From Petrolisthes cinctipes (lineage: Eukaryota; Arthropoda; Malacostraca; Decapoda; Porcellanidae): DNA of 64,000 nt. Of this stretch, positions 48,824 through 62,192 are shown piece after piece (position 1 is the stretch's first letter; each line of letters starts with the position of its first letter). The notes below the pieces were generated by a model. It saw only the letters and a list, made by a program, of their open reading frames with translations. It had not been told where the DNA came from and ran no database searches. Location: contig JAWQEG010000004.1 in assembly GCA_033782935.1 (NCBI GenBank), forward strand, positions 1,612,001-1,676,000. Reading direction: 5' to 3'. A program made the position numbers and the translations under genes.

Positions 48824-50002
48824 GTAGGCATGTACAGATACCTTCTGGGACCTCTATATATCGAATTTTCGGGTGTTTTGGGACTGAATTTGAGATATCG
48901 ATTTTTTGGCACCTAAAATGTCGATTTTTAGCATGTTTTTAGCCTATATTTTGAAAATATTCTTGCACTGAGTAGGCATGTACAGATTGCTTCTGGGACC
49001 CCAAAATATTGAATTTTCGGTTGTTTTGAGCCTGAATTTGAGATATAAACGGGTACAGAAGATACATGCACATATTGACTTTGGGCACCAAAAATATCGA
49101 TTTTCAGCATGTTTTGGGCCTGAATTTTGAAAATACTCTATCACGGAGTAGGCATGTACAGATCGCTTCTGGGACCCCAAAATGTCGATTTTTCGGGTGT
49201 TTAGGGCCAGAATTTGAGATATAAACGGGTACAGAAGATGCATGCACATATTGACTTTTGGGCACCTAAAAGATCGATTTTCAGTATGTTTTTGGCCTGT
49301 ATTTTGAAAATACTCTAACACGGAGTAGGCATGTACAGATTGCTTCTGGGACCCCAAAATATTGAATTTTCGGGTGTTTTGAGCCTGAATTTGAGATATA
49401 AACGGGTACTGAAGATGCATGCACATATCGACTTTTGTGCACCTAAAAGATCGATTTTCAGTATGTTTTGAGCATGTATTTTGAAAATACTCTAACACGG
49501 AGTAGGCATGTACAGATCGCTTCTGGGACCCCTAAATATCGAATTTTCGGGTGTTTTGGGACTGAATTTGAGATATCGACTTTTTGGGACCTAAAAGATC
49601 GATTTTTAGCATGTTTTTAGCCTATATTTTGAAAATATTCTAGCACTGAGTAGGCATGTACAGATTGCTTCTGGGACCCCAAAATATTGAATTTTCGGGT
49701 GTTTTGAGCCTGAATTTCAGATATAAACGGGTACAGAAGATACATGCACATATTGACTTTGGGCACCAAAAATATCGATTTTCAGCATGTTTTGGGCCTG
49801 AATTTTGAAAATACTCTAACACGGAGTAGGCATGTACAGATCGCTTCTTGGACCCCAAAATATCGAATTTTCGGGTGTTTAAGGCCAGAATTTGAGATAT
49901 AAACGGGTACAGAAGATGCATGCACATATCGACTTTTGGGCACCTAAAAGATCGATTTTCAGTATGTTTTTGGCCTGTAATTTGAAAATACTCTAACACG
50001 GA
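48824..50002 (+). repeat. Tetramer A-B-C-D and one trimer
   Basis: Units start at 48824 (678: A, B 48972, C 49148, D 49325) and 49502 (501). The C monomer reads aatgtcgatttttcgg, an unusual change. Two 177-bp monomers in succession give one of the longest minus-strand open frames, judged non-coding. Confidence 0.84.
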
Positions 50003-51996
50003 GTAGGCATGTACAGATACCTTCTGGGACCTCTAAATATCGAATTTTCGGGTGTTATGGGACTGAATTTGAGATATCGACTTTTGGGCACCTAAAAGAT
50101 CGATTTTTAGCATGTTTTTAGCCTATATTTTGAAAATATTCTAGCACTGAGTAGGCATGTACAGATTGCTTCTGGGACCCCAAAATATTGAATTTTCGGG
50201 TGTTTTGAGCCTGAATTTGAGATATAAACGGGTACAGAAGATACATGCACATATTGACTTTGGGTACCAAAAATATCGATTTTCAGCATGTTTTGGGCCT
50301 GAATTTTGAAAATACTCTAACACGGAGTAGGCATGTACAGATCGCTTCTGGGACCCCAAAATATCGAATTTTCGAGTGTTTAGGGACAGAATTTGAGATA
50401 TAAACGGGTACAGAAGATGCATGCATATATCGACTTTTGGGCACCTAAAAGATCGATTTTCAGTATGTTTTTGGCCTGTATTTTGAAAATACTCTAACAC
50501 GGAGTAGGCATGTACAGATACCTTCTGGGACCTCTATATATCGAATTTTCGGGTGTTTTGGGACTGAATTTGAGATATCGATTTTTTGGCACCTAAAATG
50601 TCGATTTTTAGCATGTTTTTAGCCTATATTTTGAAAATATTCTAGCACTGAGTAGGCATGTACAGATTGCTTCTCGGACCCCAAAATATTGAATTTTCTT
50701 TTGTTTTGAGCCTGAATTTGAGATATAAACGGGTACAGAAGATACATGCACATATTGACTTTGGGCATCAAAAATATCGATTTTCAGCATGTTTTGGGCC
50801 TGAATTTTGAAAATACTCTAACACGGAGTAGGCATGTACAGATTGCTTCTGGGACCCCAAAATATTAATTTTTCGGGTGTTTTGAGCCTGAATTTGAGAT
50901 ATAAACGGGTACAGAAGATGCATGCATATATCGACTTTTGGGCACCTAAAAGATCGATTTTCAGTATGTTTTTGGCCTGTATTTTGAAAATACTCTAACA
51001 CGGAGTAGGCATGTACAGATACCTTCTGGGACCTCTATATATCGAATTTTCGGGTGTTTTGGGACTGAATTTGAGATATCGATTTTTTGGCACCTAAAAT
51101 GTCGATTTTTAGCATGTTTTTAGCCTATATTTTGAAAATATTCTAGCACTGAGTAGGCATGTACAGATTGCTTCTGGGACCCCAAAATATTGAATTTTCG
51201 GTTGTTTTGAGCCTGAATTTGAGATATAAACGGGTACAGAAGATACATGCACATATTGACTTTGGGCATCAAAAATATCGATTTTCAGCATGTTTTGGGC
51301 CTGAATTTTGAAAATACTCTAACACGGAGTAGGCATGTACAGATTGCTTCTGGGACCCCAAAATATTAATTTTTCGGGTGTTTTGAGCCTGAATTTGAGA
51401 TATAAACGGGTACTGAAGATGCATGCACATATCGACTTTTGTGCACCTAAAAGATCGATTTTCAGTATGTTTTGAGCATGTATTTTGAAAATACTCTATC
51501 ACGGAGTAGGCATGTACAGATCGCTTCTGGGACCCCTAAATATCGAATTTTCGGGTGTTTTGGGACTGAATTTGAGATATAGACTTTTTGGCACCTAAAA
51601 GATCGATTTTTAGCATGTTTTTAGCCTATATTTTGAAAATATTCTAGCACTATACAGATTGCTTCTGGGACCCCAAAATATTAAATTTTCGGGTGTTTTG
51701 AGCCTGAATTTGAGATATAAACGGGTACAGAAGATGCATGCACATATTGACTTTGGGCACCAAAAATATCGATTTTCAGCATGTTTTGGGCCTGAATTTT
51801 GAAAATACTCTAACACGGAGTAGGCATGTACAGATCGCTTCTGGGACCCCAAAATATCGAATTTTCGGGTGTTTAGGGCCAGAATTTGAGATATAAACGG
51901 GTACAGAAGATGCATGCACATATCGACTTTTGGGCACCTAAAAGATCGATTTTCTGTATGTTTTTGGCCTGTATTTTGAAAATACCCTAACACGGA
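50003..51996 (+). repeat. Block T, copy 1 (1994 bp)
   Basis: Units start at 50003 (501), 50504 (501), 51005 (501) and 51506 (491). Markers are gggtaccaaaaatatcg in B, cgagtgtttagggacag and gatgcatgcatatatcg in C, acctctatatatcg in A, gggcatcaaaaatatcg, aatattaatttttcgg, ctctatcacgg and cactatacag. All recur 1994 bp downstream. Confidence 0.9.
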
Positions 51997-53990
51997 GTAG
52001 GCATGTACAGATACCTTCTGGGACCTCTAAATATCGAATTTTCGGGTGTTATGGGACTGAATTTGAGATATCGACTTTTTGGCACCTAAAAGATCGATTT
52101 TTAGCATGTTTTTAGCCTATATTTTGAAAATATTCCAGCACTGAGTAGGCATGTACAGATTGCTTCTGGGACCCCAAAATATTGAATTTTCGGGTGTTTT
52201 GAGCCTGAATTTGAGATATAAACGGGTACAGAAGATACATGCACATATTGACTTTGGGTACCAAAAATATCGATTTTCAGCATGTTTTGGGCCTGAATTT
52301 TGAAAATACTCTAACACGGAGTAGGCATGTACAGATCGCTTCTGGGACCCCAAAATATCGAATTTTCGAGTGTTTAGGGACAGAATTTGAGATATAAACG
52401 GGTACAGAAGATGCATGCATATATCGACTTTTGGGCACCTAAAAGATCGATTTTCAGTATGTTTTTGGCCTGTATTTTGAAAATACTCTAACACGGAGTA
52501 GGCATGTACAGATACCTTCTGGGACCTCTAAATATCGAATTTTCGGGTGTTTTGGGACTGAATTTGAGATATCGATTTTTTGGCACCTAAAATGTCGATT
52601 TTTAGCATGTTTTTAGCCTATATTTTGAAAATATTCTAGCACTGAGTAGGCATGTACAGATTGCTTCTGGGACCCCAAAATATTGAGTTTTCGGTTGTTT
52701 TGAGCCTGAATTTGAGATATAAACGGGTACAGAAGATACATGCACATATTGACTTTGGGCATCAAAAATATCGATTTTCAGCATGTTTTGGGCCTGAATT
52801 TTGAAAATACTCTAACACGGAGTAGGCATGTACAGATTGCTTCTGGGACCCCAAAATATTAATTTTTCGGGTGTTTTGAGCCTGAATTTGAGATATAAAC
52901 GGGTACAGAAGATGCATGCATATATCGACTTTTGGGCACCTAAAAGATCGATTTTCAGTATGTTTTTGGCCTGTATTTTGAAAATACTCTAACACGGAGT
53001 AGGCATGTACAGATACCTTCTGGGACCTCTATATATCGAATTTTCGGGTGTTTTGGGACCGAATTTGAGATATCGATTTTTTGGCACCTAAAATGTCGAT
53101 TTTTAGCATGTTTTTAGCCTATATTTTGAAAATATTCTAGCACTGAGTAGGCATGTACAGATTGCTTCTGGGACCCCAAAATATTGAATTTTCGGTTGTT
53201 TTGAGCCTGAATTTGAGATATAAACGGGTACAGAAGATACATGCACATATTGACTTTGGGCATCAAAAATATCGATTTTCAGCATGTTTTGGGCCTGAAT
53301 TTTGAAAATACTCTAACACGGAGTAGGCATGTACAGATTGGTTCTGGGACCCCAAAATATTAATTTTTCGGGTGTTTTGAGCCTGAATTTGAGATATAAA
53401 CGGGTACTGAAGATGCATGCACATATCGACTTTTGTGCACCTAAAAGATCGATTTTCAGTATGTTTTGAGCATGTATTTTGAAAATACTCTATCACGGAG
53501 TAGGCATGTACAGATCGCTTCTGTGACCCCTAAATATCGAATTTTCGGGTGTTTTGGGACTGAATTTGAGATATAGACTTTTTGGCACCTAAAAGATCGA
53601 TTTTTAGCATGTTTTTAGCCTATATTTTGAAAATATTCTAGCACTATACAGATTGCTTCTGGGACCCCAAAATATTAAATTTTCGGGTGTTTTGAGCCTG
53701 AATTTGAGATATAAACGGGTACAGAAGATGCATGCACATATTGACTTTGGGCACCAAAAATATCGATTTTCAGCATGTTTTGGGCCTGAATTTTGAAAAT
53801 ACTCTAACACGGAGTAGGCATGTACAGATCGCTTCTGGGACCCCAAAATATCGAATTTTCGGGTGTTTAGGGCCAGAATTTGAGATATAAACGGGTACAG
53901 AAGATGCATGCACATATCGACTTTTGGGCACCTAAAAGATCGATTTTCAGTATGTTTTTGGCCTGTATATTGAAAATACCCTAACACGGA
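51997..53990 (+). repeat. Block T, copy 2 (1994 bp)
   Basis: Units start at 51997 (501), 52498 (501), 52999 (501) and 53500 (491), reproducing 50003-51996 unit for unit. Visible differences include aaatattccagc near 52135, aaatattgagttttcgg near 52685, gattggttctggg near 53340 and cttctgtgacccc near 53525. The constant offset means no net length change since duplication. Confidence 0.9.
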
Positions 53991-55306
53991 GTAGGCATGT
54001 ACAGATACCTTCTGGGACCTCTAAATATCGAATTTTCGGGTGTTATGGGACTGAATTTAAGATATAGATTTTTTGGCACCTATAATATCGATTTTTAGCA
54101 TGTTTTTAGCCTATATTTTGAAAATATTCTAGCACTGTGTAGGCATGTACAGATTGCTTCTGGGACCCCAAAATATTGAATTTTCGGGTGTTTTGAGCCT
54201 GAATTTGATATATAAACGGGTACAGAAGATACATGCACATATTGACTTTGGGCATCTAAAATATCGATTTTCAGCATGTTTTGGGCCTGTATTTTGAAAA
54301 TACTCTAACACGGAGTAGGCATGTACAGATCGCTTCTGGGACCCCTAAATATCGAATTTTCGGGTGTTTTGGGACTGAATTTGAGATATCGACTTTTTGG
54401 CACCTAAAAGATCGATTTTTAGCATGTTTTTAGCCTATATTTTTAAAATATTCTAGCACTGTACAGATTGCTTCTGGGACCCCAAAATATTGAATTTTCG
54501 GGTGTTTTGAGCCTGAATTTCAGATATAAACGGGTACAGAAGATACATGCACATATTGACTTTGGGCACCAAAAATATCGATTTTCAGCATGTTTTGGGC
54601 CTGAATTTTGAAAATACTCTAACACGGAGTAGGCATGTACAGATCGCTTCTGGGACCCCAAAATATCGAATTTTCGGGTGTTTAGGGCCAGAATTTGAGA
54701 TATAAACGGGTACAGAAGATGCATGCACATATCGACTTTTGGGCACTTAAAAGATCGATTTTCAGTATGTTTTTGGCCTGTATTTTGAAAATACCCTAAC
54801 ACGGAGTAGGCATGTACAGATACCTTCTGGGACCTCTAAATATCGAATTTTCGGGTGTTATGGGACTGAATTTGAGATATCGACTTTTTGGCACCTAAAA
54901 GATCGATTTTTAGCATGTTTTTAGCCTATATTTTGAAAATATTCTAGCACTGAGTAGGCATGTACAGATTGCTTCTGGGACCCCAAAATATTGAATTTTC
55001 GGGTGTTTTGAGCCTGAATTTGATATATAAACGGGTACAGAAGATACATGCACATATTGACTTTGGGCATCTAAAATATCGATCTTCAGCATGTTTTGGG
55101 CCTGTATTTTGAAAATACTCTAACACTGAGTAGGCATGTACAGATTGCTTCTGGGACCCCAAAATATTGAATTTTCGGGTGTTTTGAGCCTGAATTTGAG
55201 ATATAAACGGGAACTGAAGATGCATGCACATATCGACTTTTGTGCACCTAAAAGATCGATTTTCAGTATGTTTTGAGCATGTATTTTGAAAATACTCTAA
55301 CACGGA
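53991..55306 (+). repeat. A-B dimer, 491-bp and 501-bp trimers
   Basis: Units start at 53991 (324), 54315 (491) and 54806 (501). The dimer shares gttatgggactgaatttaag and cctataatatcg with 47371 and 48009; the trimer shares gaatttcagatat with 47695 and 48333. This segment is thus a relative of 47371-48823 placed after block T. Confidence 0.83.
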
Positions 55307-57131
55307 CTAGGCATGTACAGATCGCTTCTGGGACCCCTAAATATCGAATTCTCGGGTGTTTTGGGACTGAATTTGAGATATCGACTTTTTGGCACCTAAA
55401 AGATCGATTTTTAGCATGTCTTTAGCCTATATTTTGAAAATATTCTAGCACTGTACAGATTGCTTCTGGGACCCCAAAATATTGAATTTTCGGGTGTTTT
55501 GAGCCTGAATTTGAGATATAAACGGGTACTGAAGATGCATGCACATATCGACTTTTGTGCACCTAAAAGATCGATTTTCAGTATGTTTTGAGCATGTAGC
55601 ATGTTTTTAGCCTATATTTTGAAAATATTCTAGCACTGAGTAGGCATGTACAGATTGCTTCTGGGACCCCAAAATATTGAATTTTCGGGTGTTTTGAGCC
55701 TGAATTTGTGATATAAACGGGTACAGAAGATACATGCACATATTGACTTTGGGCATCAAAAATATCGATTTTCAGCATGTTTTGGGCCTGTATTTTGAAA
55801 ATACTCTAACACGGAGTAGGCATGTACAGATACCTTCTGGGACCTCTAAATATCGAATTTTCGGGTGTTTTGGGACAGAATTTGAGATATCGATTTTTTG
55901 GCACCTAAAATGTCGATTTTTAGCATGTTTTTAGCCTATATTTTGAAAATATTCTACCACTGTGTAGGCATGTACAGATTGCTTCTGGGACCCCAAAATA
56001 TTGAATTTTCGGGTGTTTTGAGCCTGAATTTGAGATATAAACGGGTACAGAAGATACATGCACATATTGACTTTGGGCATCTAAAATATCGATTTTCAGC
56101 ATGTTTTGGGCCTGTATTTCGAAAATACTCTAACACTGAGTAGGCATGTACAGATTACTTCTGGGACCCTAAAATATTGAATTTTCGGGTGTTTTGAGCC
56201 TGAATTTGAGATATAAACGGGTACTGAAGATGCATGCACATATCGACTTTTGTGCACCTAAAAGATCGATTTTCAGTATGTTTTGAGCATGTATTTTGAA
56301 AATACTCTAACACGGAGTAGGCATGTACAGATCGCTTCTGGGACCCCTAAATATCGAATTTTCGGGTGTTTTGGGACTGAATTTGAGATATAGACTTTTT
56401 GGCACCTAAAAGATCGATTTTTAGCATGTTTTTAGCCTATATTTTGAAAATATTTTAGCACTGTACAGATTGCTTCTGGGACCCCAAAATATTGAACTTT
56501 CGGGTGTTTTGAGCCTGAATTTGAGATATAAACGGGTACAGAAGATACATGCACATATTGACTTTGTGCACCAAAAATATCGATTTTCAGCATGTTTTTG
56601 GCCTGTATTTTGAAAATACCATAACACGGAGTAGGCATGTACAGATACCTTCTGGGACCTCTAAATATCGAATTTTCGGGTGTTATGGGACTGAATTTGA
56701 GATATCGACTTTTTGGCACCTAAAAGATCGATTTTTAGCATGTTTTTAGCCTATATTTTGAAAATATTCTAGCACTGAGTAGGCATGTACAGATTGCTTC
56801 TGGGACCCCAAAATATTGAATTTTCGGGTGTTTTGAGCCTGAATTTGATATATAAACGGGTACAGAAGATACATGCACATATTGACTTTGGGCATTTAAA
56901 ATATCGATTTTCAGCATGTTTTGGGCCTGTATTTTGAAAATACTCTAACACTGAGTAGGCATGTACAGATTGCTTCTGGGACCTCAAAATATTGAATTTT
57001 CGGGTGTTTTGAGCCTGAATTTGAGAAATAAACGGGTACTGAAGATGCATGCACATATCGACTTTTGTGCACCTAAAAGATCGATTTTCAGTATGTTTTC
57101 AGCATGTATTTTGAAAATACTCTAACACGGA
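55307..57131 (+). repeat. Block U, copy 1 (1825 bp)
   Basis: Units start at 55307 (509), 55816 (501), 56317 (314) and 56631 (501). The first unit begins with the variant ggactaggcatg and holds the D/A chimera 55455-55639. The block start returns at 57132 with the same ggactagg start and the same chimera, 1825 bp downstream. Confidence 0.87.
55455..55639 (+). repeat. Out-of-register D/A chimeric monomer, copy 1 (185 bp)
   Basis: A D'' body runs to gttttgagcatgta and then jumps to gcatgtttttagcctatat, the back part of an A monomer, at about 55597-55598. Both parents carry gcatgt, and the join shares only TA. Compared with a normal D'' (167 bp) it gains 18 bp, so the two parents were joined out of register. 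It ends in ctagcactgag and is followed by B. Confidence 0.87.
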
Positions 57132-57817
57132 CTAGGCATGTACAGATCGCTTCTGGGACCCCTAAATATCGAATTCTCGGGTGTTTTGGGACTGAATTTG
57201 AGATATCGACTTTTTGGCACCTAAAAGATCGATTTTTAGCATGTTTTTAGCCTATATTTTGAAAATATTCTAGCACTGTACAGATTGCTTCTGGGACCCC
57301 AAAATATTGAATTTTCGGGTGTTTTGAGCCTGAATTTGAGATATAAACGGGTACTGAAGATGCATGCACATATCGACTTTTGTGCACCTAAAAGATCGAT
57401 TTTCAGTATGTTTTGAGCATGTAGCATGTTTTTAGCCTATAATTTGAAAATATTCTAGCACTGAGTAGGCATGTACAGATTGCTTCTGGGACCCCAAAAT
57501 ATTGAATTTTCGGGTGTTTTGAGCCTGAATTTGAGATATAAACGGGTACAGAAGATACATGCACATATTGACTTTGGGCACCAAAAATATCGATTTTCAG
57601 CATGTTTTGGGCCTGAATTTTGAAAATACTCTAACACAGAGTAGGCATCTACAGATCGGTTCTGGGACCCCAAAATATCGAATTTTCGGGTGTTTAGGGC
57701 CAGAATTTGAGATAAAAACGGGTACAGAGGATCCATGCACATATCGACTTTTGGGCACCTAAAAGATCGATTTTCAGAATGATTTTGGCCTGTATTTTGA
57801 AAATACTCTAACACGGA
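57132..57817 (+). repeat. Block U, copy 2 start (686-bp tetramer)
   Basis: Order: A 57132-57279 (ggactagg start), D/A chimera 57280-57464, B 57465-57640 and C 57641-57817. The first three monomers repeat 55307-55815 at 1825-bp offset. The C has rare changes gatcggttctggg, gaggatccatgcac and cagaatgattttgg. The same order of A, chimera, B and C with gatcggttctggg is found at 63195-63880. Confidence 0.86.
57280..57464 (+). repeat. Out-of-register D/A chimeric monomer, copy 2 (185 bp)
   Basis: Same join as 55455-55639 (gagcatgta to gcatgttttt, TA at about 57422-57423), with one private base in the A tail (cctataatttg). Confidence 0.87.
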
Positions 57818-60800
57818 GTAGGTATGTACAGATACCTTCTGGGACCTCTAAATATCGAATTTTCGGGTGTTTTGGGACTGAATTTGAGATATCGATTTTT
57901 TGGCACCTAAAATGTCGATTTTTAGCATGTTTTTAGCCTATATTTTGAAAATATTCTAGCACTGAGTAGGCATGTACAGATTGCTTCTGGGACCCCAAAA
58001 TATTGATTTTTCGGGTGTTTTGAGCCTGAATTTGAGATATAAACGGGTACAGAAGATACATGCACATATTGACTTTGGGCATCTAAAATATCGATTTTCA
58101 GCATGTTTTGGGCCTGTATTTTGAAAATACTCTAACACTGAGTAGGCATGTACAGATTGCTTCTGGGACCCCAAAATATTGAATTTTCGGGTGTTTTGAG
58201 CCTGAATTTGAGATATAAACGGGTACTGAAGATGCATGCACATATCGACTTTTGTGCACCTAAAAGATCGATTTTCAGTATGTTTTTGGCCTGTATTTTG
58301 AAAATACTCTAACACGGAGTAGGCATGTACAGATACCTTCTGGGACCTCTAAATATCGAATTTTCGGGTGTTTTGGGACTGAATTTGAGATATCGATTTT
58401 TTGGCCCTTAAAATGTCGATTTTTAGCATGTTTTTAGCCTATATTTTGAAAATATTCTAGCACTGTGTAGGCATGTACAGATTGCTTCTGGGACCCCAAA
58501 ATATTGAATTTTCGGGTGTTTTGAGCCTGAATTTGAGATATAACCGGGTACAGAAGATACATGCACATATTGACTTTGGGCATCTAAAATATCGATTTTC
58601 AGCATGTTTTGGGCCTGTATTTTGAAAATACTCTAACACTGAGTAGGCATGTACAGATTGCTTCTGGGACCCCAAAATATTGAATTTTTGGGTGTTTTGA
58701 GCCTGAATTTGAGATATAAACGGGTACTGAAGATGCATGCACATATCGACTTTTGTGCACCTAAAAGATCGATTTTCAGTATGTTTTGAGCGTGTATTTT
58801 GAAAATACTCTAACACGGAGTAGGCATGTACAGATCGCTTCTGGGACCCCTAAATATCGAATTTTCGGGTGTTTTGGGACTGAATTTGAGATATAGACTT
58901 TTTGGCACCTAAAAGATCGATTTTTAGCATGTTTTTAGCCTATATTTTGAAAATATTCTAGCACTGAGTAGGCATGTACAGATTGCTTCTGGGACCCCAA
59001 AATATTGAATTTTCGGGTGTTTTGAGTCTGAATTTGAGATATAAACGGGTACAGAAGATACATGCACATATTGACTTTGGGCATCTAAAATATCGATTTT
59101 CAGCATGTTTTGGGCCTGTATTTTGAAAATACTCTAACACTGATTAGGCATGTACAGATTGCTTCTGGGACCCCAAAATATTGAATTTTCGGGTGTTTTG
59201 AGCATGAATTTGAGATATAAACGGGTACTGAAGATGCATGCACATATCGACTTTTGTGCACATAAAAGATCGATTTTCAGTATGTTTTGAGCATGTATTT
59301 TGAAAATACTCTAACACGGAGTAGGCATGTACAGATCGCTTCTGGGACCCCTAAATATCGAATTTTCGGGTGTTTTGGGACTGAATTTGAGATATCGACT
59401 TTTTGGCACCTAAAAGATCGATTTTTAGCATGTTTTTAGCCTATATTTTGAAAATATTCTAGCACTGAGTAGGCATGTACAGATTGCTTCTGGGACCCCA
59501 AAATATTGAATTTTCGGGTGTTTTGAGCCTGAATTTCAGATATAAACGGGTACAGAAGATACATGCACATATTGACTTTGGGCACCAAAAATATCGATTT
59601 TCAGCATGTTTTGGGCCTGAATTTTGAAAATACTCTAACACGGAGTAGGCATGTACAGATCGCTTCTGGGACCCCAAAATATCGAATTTTCGGGTGTTTT
59701 CAGCCTGAATTTGAGATATAAACGGGTACAGAAGATGCATGCACATATCGACTTTTGGGCACCTAAAAGATCGATTTTCAGTATGTTTTTGGCCTGTATT
59801 TTGAAAAAACTCTAACACGGAGTAGGCATGTACAGATACCTTCTGGGACCTCTAAATATCGAATTTTCGGGTGTTATGGGACTGAATTTGAGATATAGAT
59901 TTTTTGGCACATATAATATCGATTTTTAGCATGTTTTTAGCCTATATTTTGAAAATATTCTAGCACTGTGTAGGCATGTACAGATTGCTTCTGGGACCCC
60001 AAAATATTGAATTTTCGGGTGTTTTGAGCCTGAATTTGAGATATAAACGGGTACAGAAGATACATGCACATATTAACTTTGGGCATCTAAAATATCGATT
60101 TTCAGCATGTTTTGGGCCTGTATTTTGAAAATACTCTAACACTGAGTAGGCATGTACAGATTGCTTCTGGGACCCCAAAATATTGAATTTTTGGGTGTTT
60201 TGAGCCTGAATTTGAGATATAAACGGGTACTGAAGATGCATGCACATATCGACTTTTGTGCACCTAAAAGATCGATTTTCAGTATGTTTTGAGCGTGTAT
60301 TTTGAAAATACTCTAACACGGAGTAGGCATGTACAGATCGCTTCTGGGACCCCTAAATATCGAATTTTCGGGTGTTTTGGGACTGAATTTGAGATATAGA
60401 CTTTTTGGCACCTAAAAGATCGATTTTTAGCATGTTTTTAGCCTATATTTTGAAAATATTCTAGCACTGAGTAGGCATGTACAGATTGCTTCTGGGACCC
60501 CAAAATATTGAATTTTCGGGTGTTTTGAGTCTGAATTTGAGATATAAACGGGTACAGAAGATACATGCACATATTGACTTTGGGCATCTATAATATCGAT
60601 TTTCAGCATGTTTTGGGCCTGTATTTTGAAAATACTCTAACACTGATTAGGCATGTACAGATTGCTTCTGGGACCCCAAAATATTGAATTTTCGGGTGTT
60701 TTGAGCCTGAATTTGAGATATAAACGGGTACTGAAGATGCATGCACATATCGACTTTTGTGCACCTAAAAGATCGATTTTCAGTATGTTTTGAGCATGTA

Positions 60801-60823
60801 TTTTGAAAATACTCTAACACGGA
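57818..60823 (+). repeat. Six consecutive 501-bp trimers; 1503-bp period
   Basis: Starts are 57818, 58319, 58820, 59321, 59822 and 60323, all 501 bp. This is the most regular stretch of the window. The unit at 59822 resembles 58319 (cgaatttttgggtg, gagcgtgtatttt) and 60323 resembles 58820 (ttttgagtctg, actgattagg), so three trimers form a 1503-bp repeat. 59322-59821 includes a C converted in part (gttttcagcctg). Confidence 0.9.
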
Positions 60824-61683
60824 GTAGGCATGTACAGATCGCTTCTGGGACCCCTAAATATCGAATTTTCGGGTGTTTTGGGACTGAATTTGAGATATCG
60901 ACTTTTTGGCACCTAAAAGATCGATTTTTAGCATGTTTTTAGCCTATATTTTGAAAATATTCTAGCACTGTACAGATTGCTTCTGTGACCCCAAAATATT
61001 GAATTTTCGGGTGTTTTGAGCCTGAATTTGATATATAAACGGGTACAGAAGATACATGCACATATTAACTTTGGGCATCTAAAATATCGATTTTCAGCAT
61101 GTTTTAGGCCTGTATTTTGAAAATACTCTAACACTGAGTAGGCATGTACAGATTGCTTCTGGGACCCCAAAATATTGAATTTTCGGGTGTTTTGAGCCTG
61201 AATTTGAGATATAAACGGGTACTGAAGATGCATGCACATATCGACTTTTGTGCACCTAAAAGATCGATTTTCAGTATGTTTTGAGCATGTAGCATGTTTT
61301 TAGCCTATATTTTGAAAATATTCTAGCACTGAGTAGGCATGTACAGATTGCTTCTGGGACCCCAAAATATTGAATTTTCGGGTGTTTTGAGCCTGAATTT
61401 GAGATATAAACGGGTACAGAAGATACATGCACATATTGACTGGGCACCAAAAATATCGATTTTCAGCATGTTTTGGGCCTGAATATTGAAAATACTCTAA
61501 CACAGAGTAGGCATGTACAGATCGCTTCTGGGACCCCAAAATATCGAATTTTCGGGTGTTTAGGGAAAGAATTTGAGATATAAACGGGTACAGAGGATGC
61601 ATGCACATATCGACTTTTGGGCACCTAAAAGATCGATTTTCAGTATGTTTTTGGCCTGTATTTTGAAAATACTCTAACACGGA
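60824..61683 (+). repeat. 860-bp five-monomer unit with D/A chimera
   Basis: Order: A 60824-60971, B' 60972-61137, D/A chimera 61138-61332 (195 bp, full D start plus the 18-bp gain), B 61333-61506 (174 bp; gactgggcacc, 2 bp lost) and C 61507-61683 (gtttagggaaag). The chimera join is at about 61290-61291. Confidence 0.85.
61138..61332 (+). repeat. Out-of-register D/A chimeric monomer, copy 3 (195 bp)
   Basis: Same join as the copies at 55455 and 57280, but on a D monomer that keeps the complete start (aacactgagtaggcatgtac). The length is therefore 177+18. The chimera has been joined to a different monomer front, evidence of later recombination upstream of the join. Confidence 0.85.
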
Positions 61684-62192
61684 GTAGGCATGTACAGATA
61701 CCTTCAGGGACCTCTAAATATCGAATTTTCGGGTGTTTTGGGACTGAATTTGAGATATCGATTTTTTGGCACCTAAAATGTCGATTTTTAGCATGTTTTT
61801 AGTCTTTATTATGAAAATATTCTAGCACTGTGTACGCATGTACAGATTGCTTCTGGGACCCCAAAATATTGAATTTTCGGGTGTTTTGAGCCTGAATTTG
61901 AGATATAAACGGGTACAGAAGATCCATGCACATATTGACTTTGGGCACCAAAAATATCGATTTTCAGCATGTTTTGGGCCTGAATTTTGAAAATACTCTA
62001 ACACGGAGTAGGCATGTACAGATCGCTTCTGGGACCCCAAAATATCGAATTTTCGGGTGTTTAGGGCCAGAATTTGAGATATAAACGGGTACAGAAGATG
62101 CATGCACATATCGACTTTTGGGCACCTAAAAGATCGATTTTCAGTATGTTTTTGGCCTGTTTTTTTTTTTTTTTTAAATACTCTAACATGGA
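61684..62192 (+). repeat. 509-bp trimer with a T16 tract in C
   Basis: A 61684-61831, B 61832-62007 and C 62008-62192. The C is 185 bp because cctgtattttgaaaatac is replaced by cctg, sixteen T and aaatac. The A has gtctttattatgaaaatattc, and the starts gtgtacgcatg and gagtaagcatg are private to this area. It is the most diverged unit of the right end. Confidence 0.86.
62160..62175 (+). repeat. T16 homopolymer replacing the dyad
   Basis: Sixteen T in a row (fifteen beyond the normal T of cctgt) replace the seven bases attttga, a net gain of 8 bp, and destroy the gtattttgaaaatac dyad of this C monomer. Flanking satellite is continuous on both sides, with no target duplication or foreign sequence. 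It could be real slippage or a sequencing/assembly error. Confidence 0.85.
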
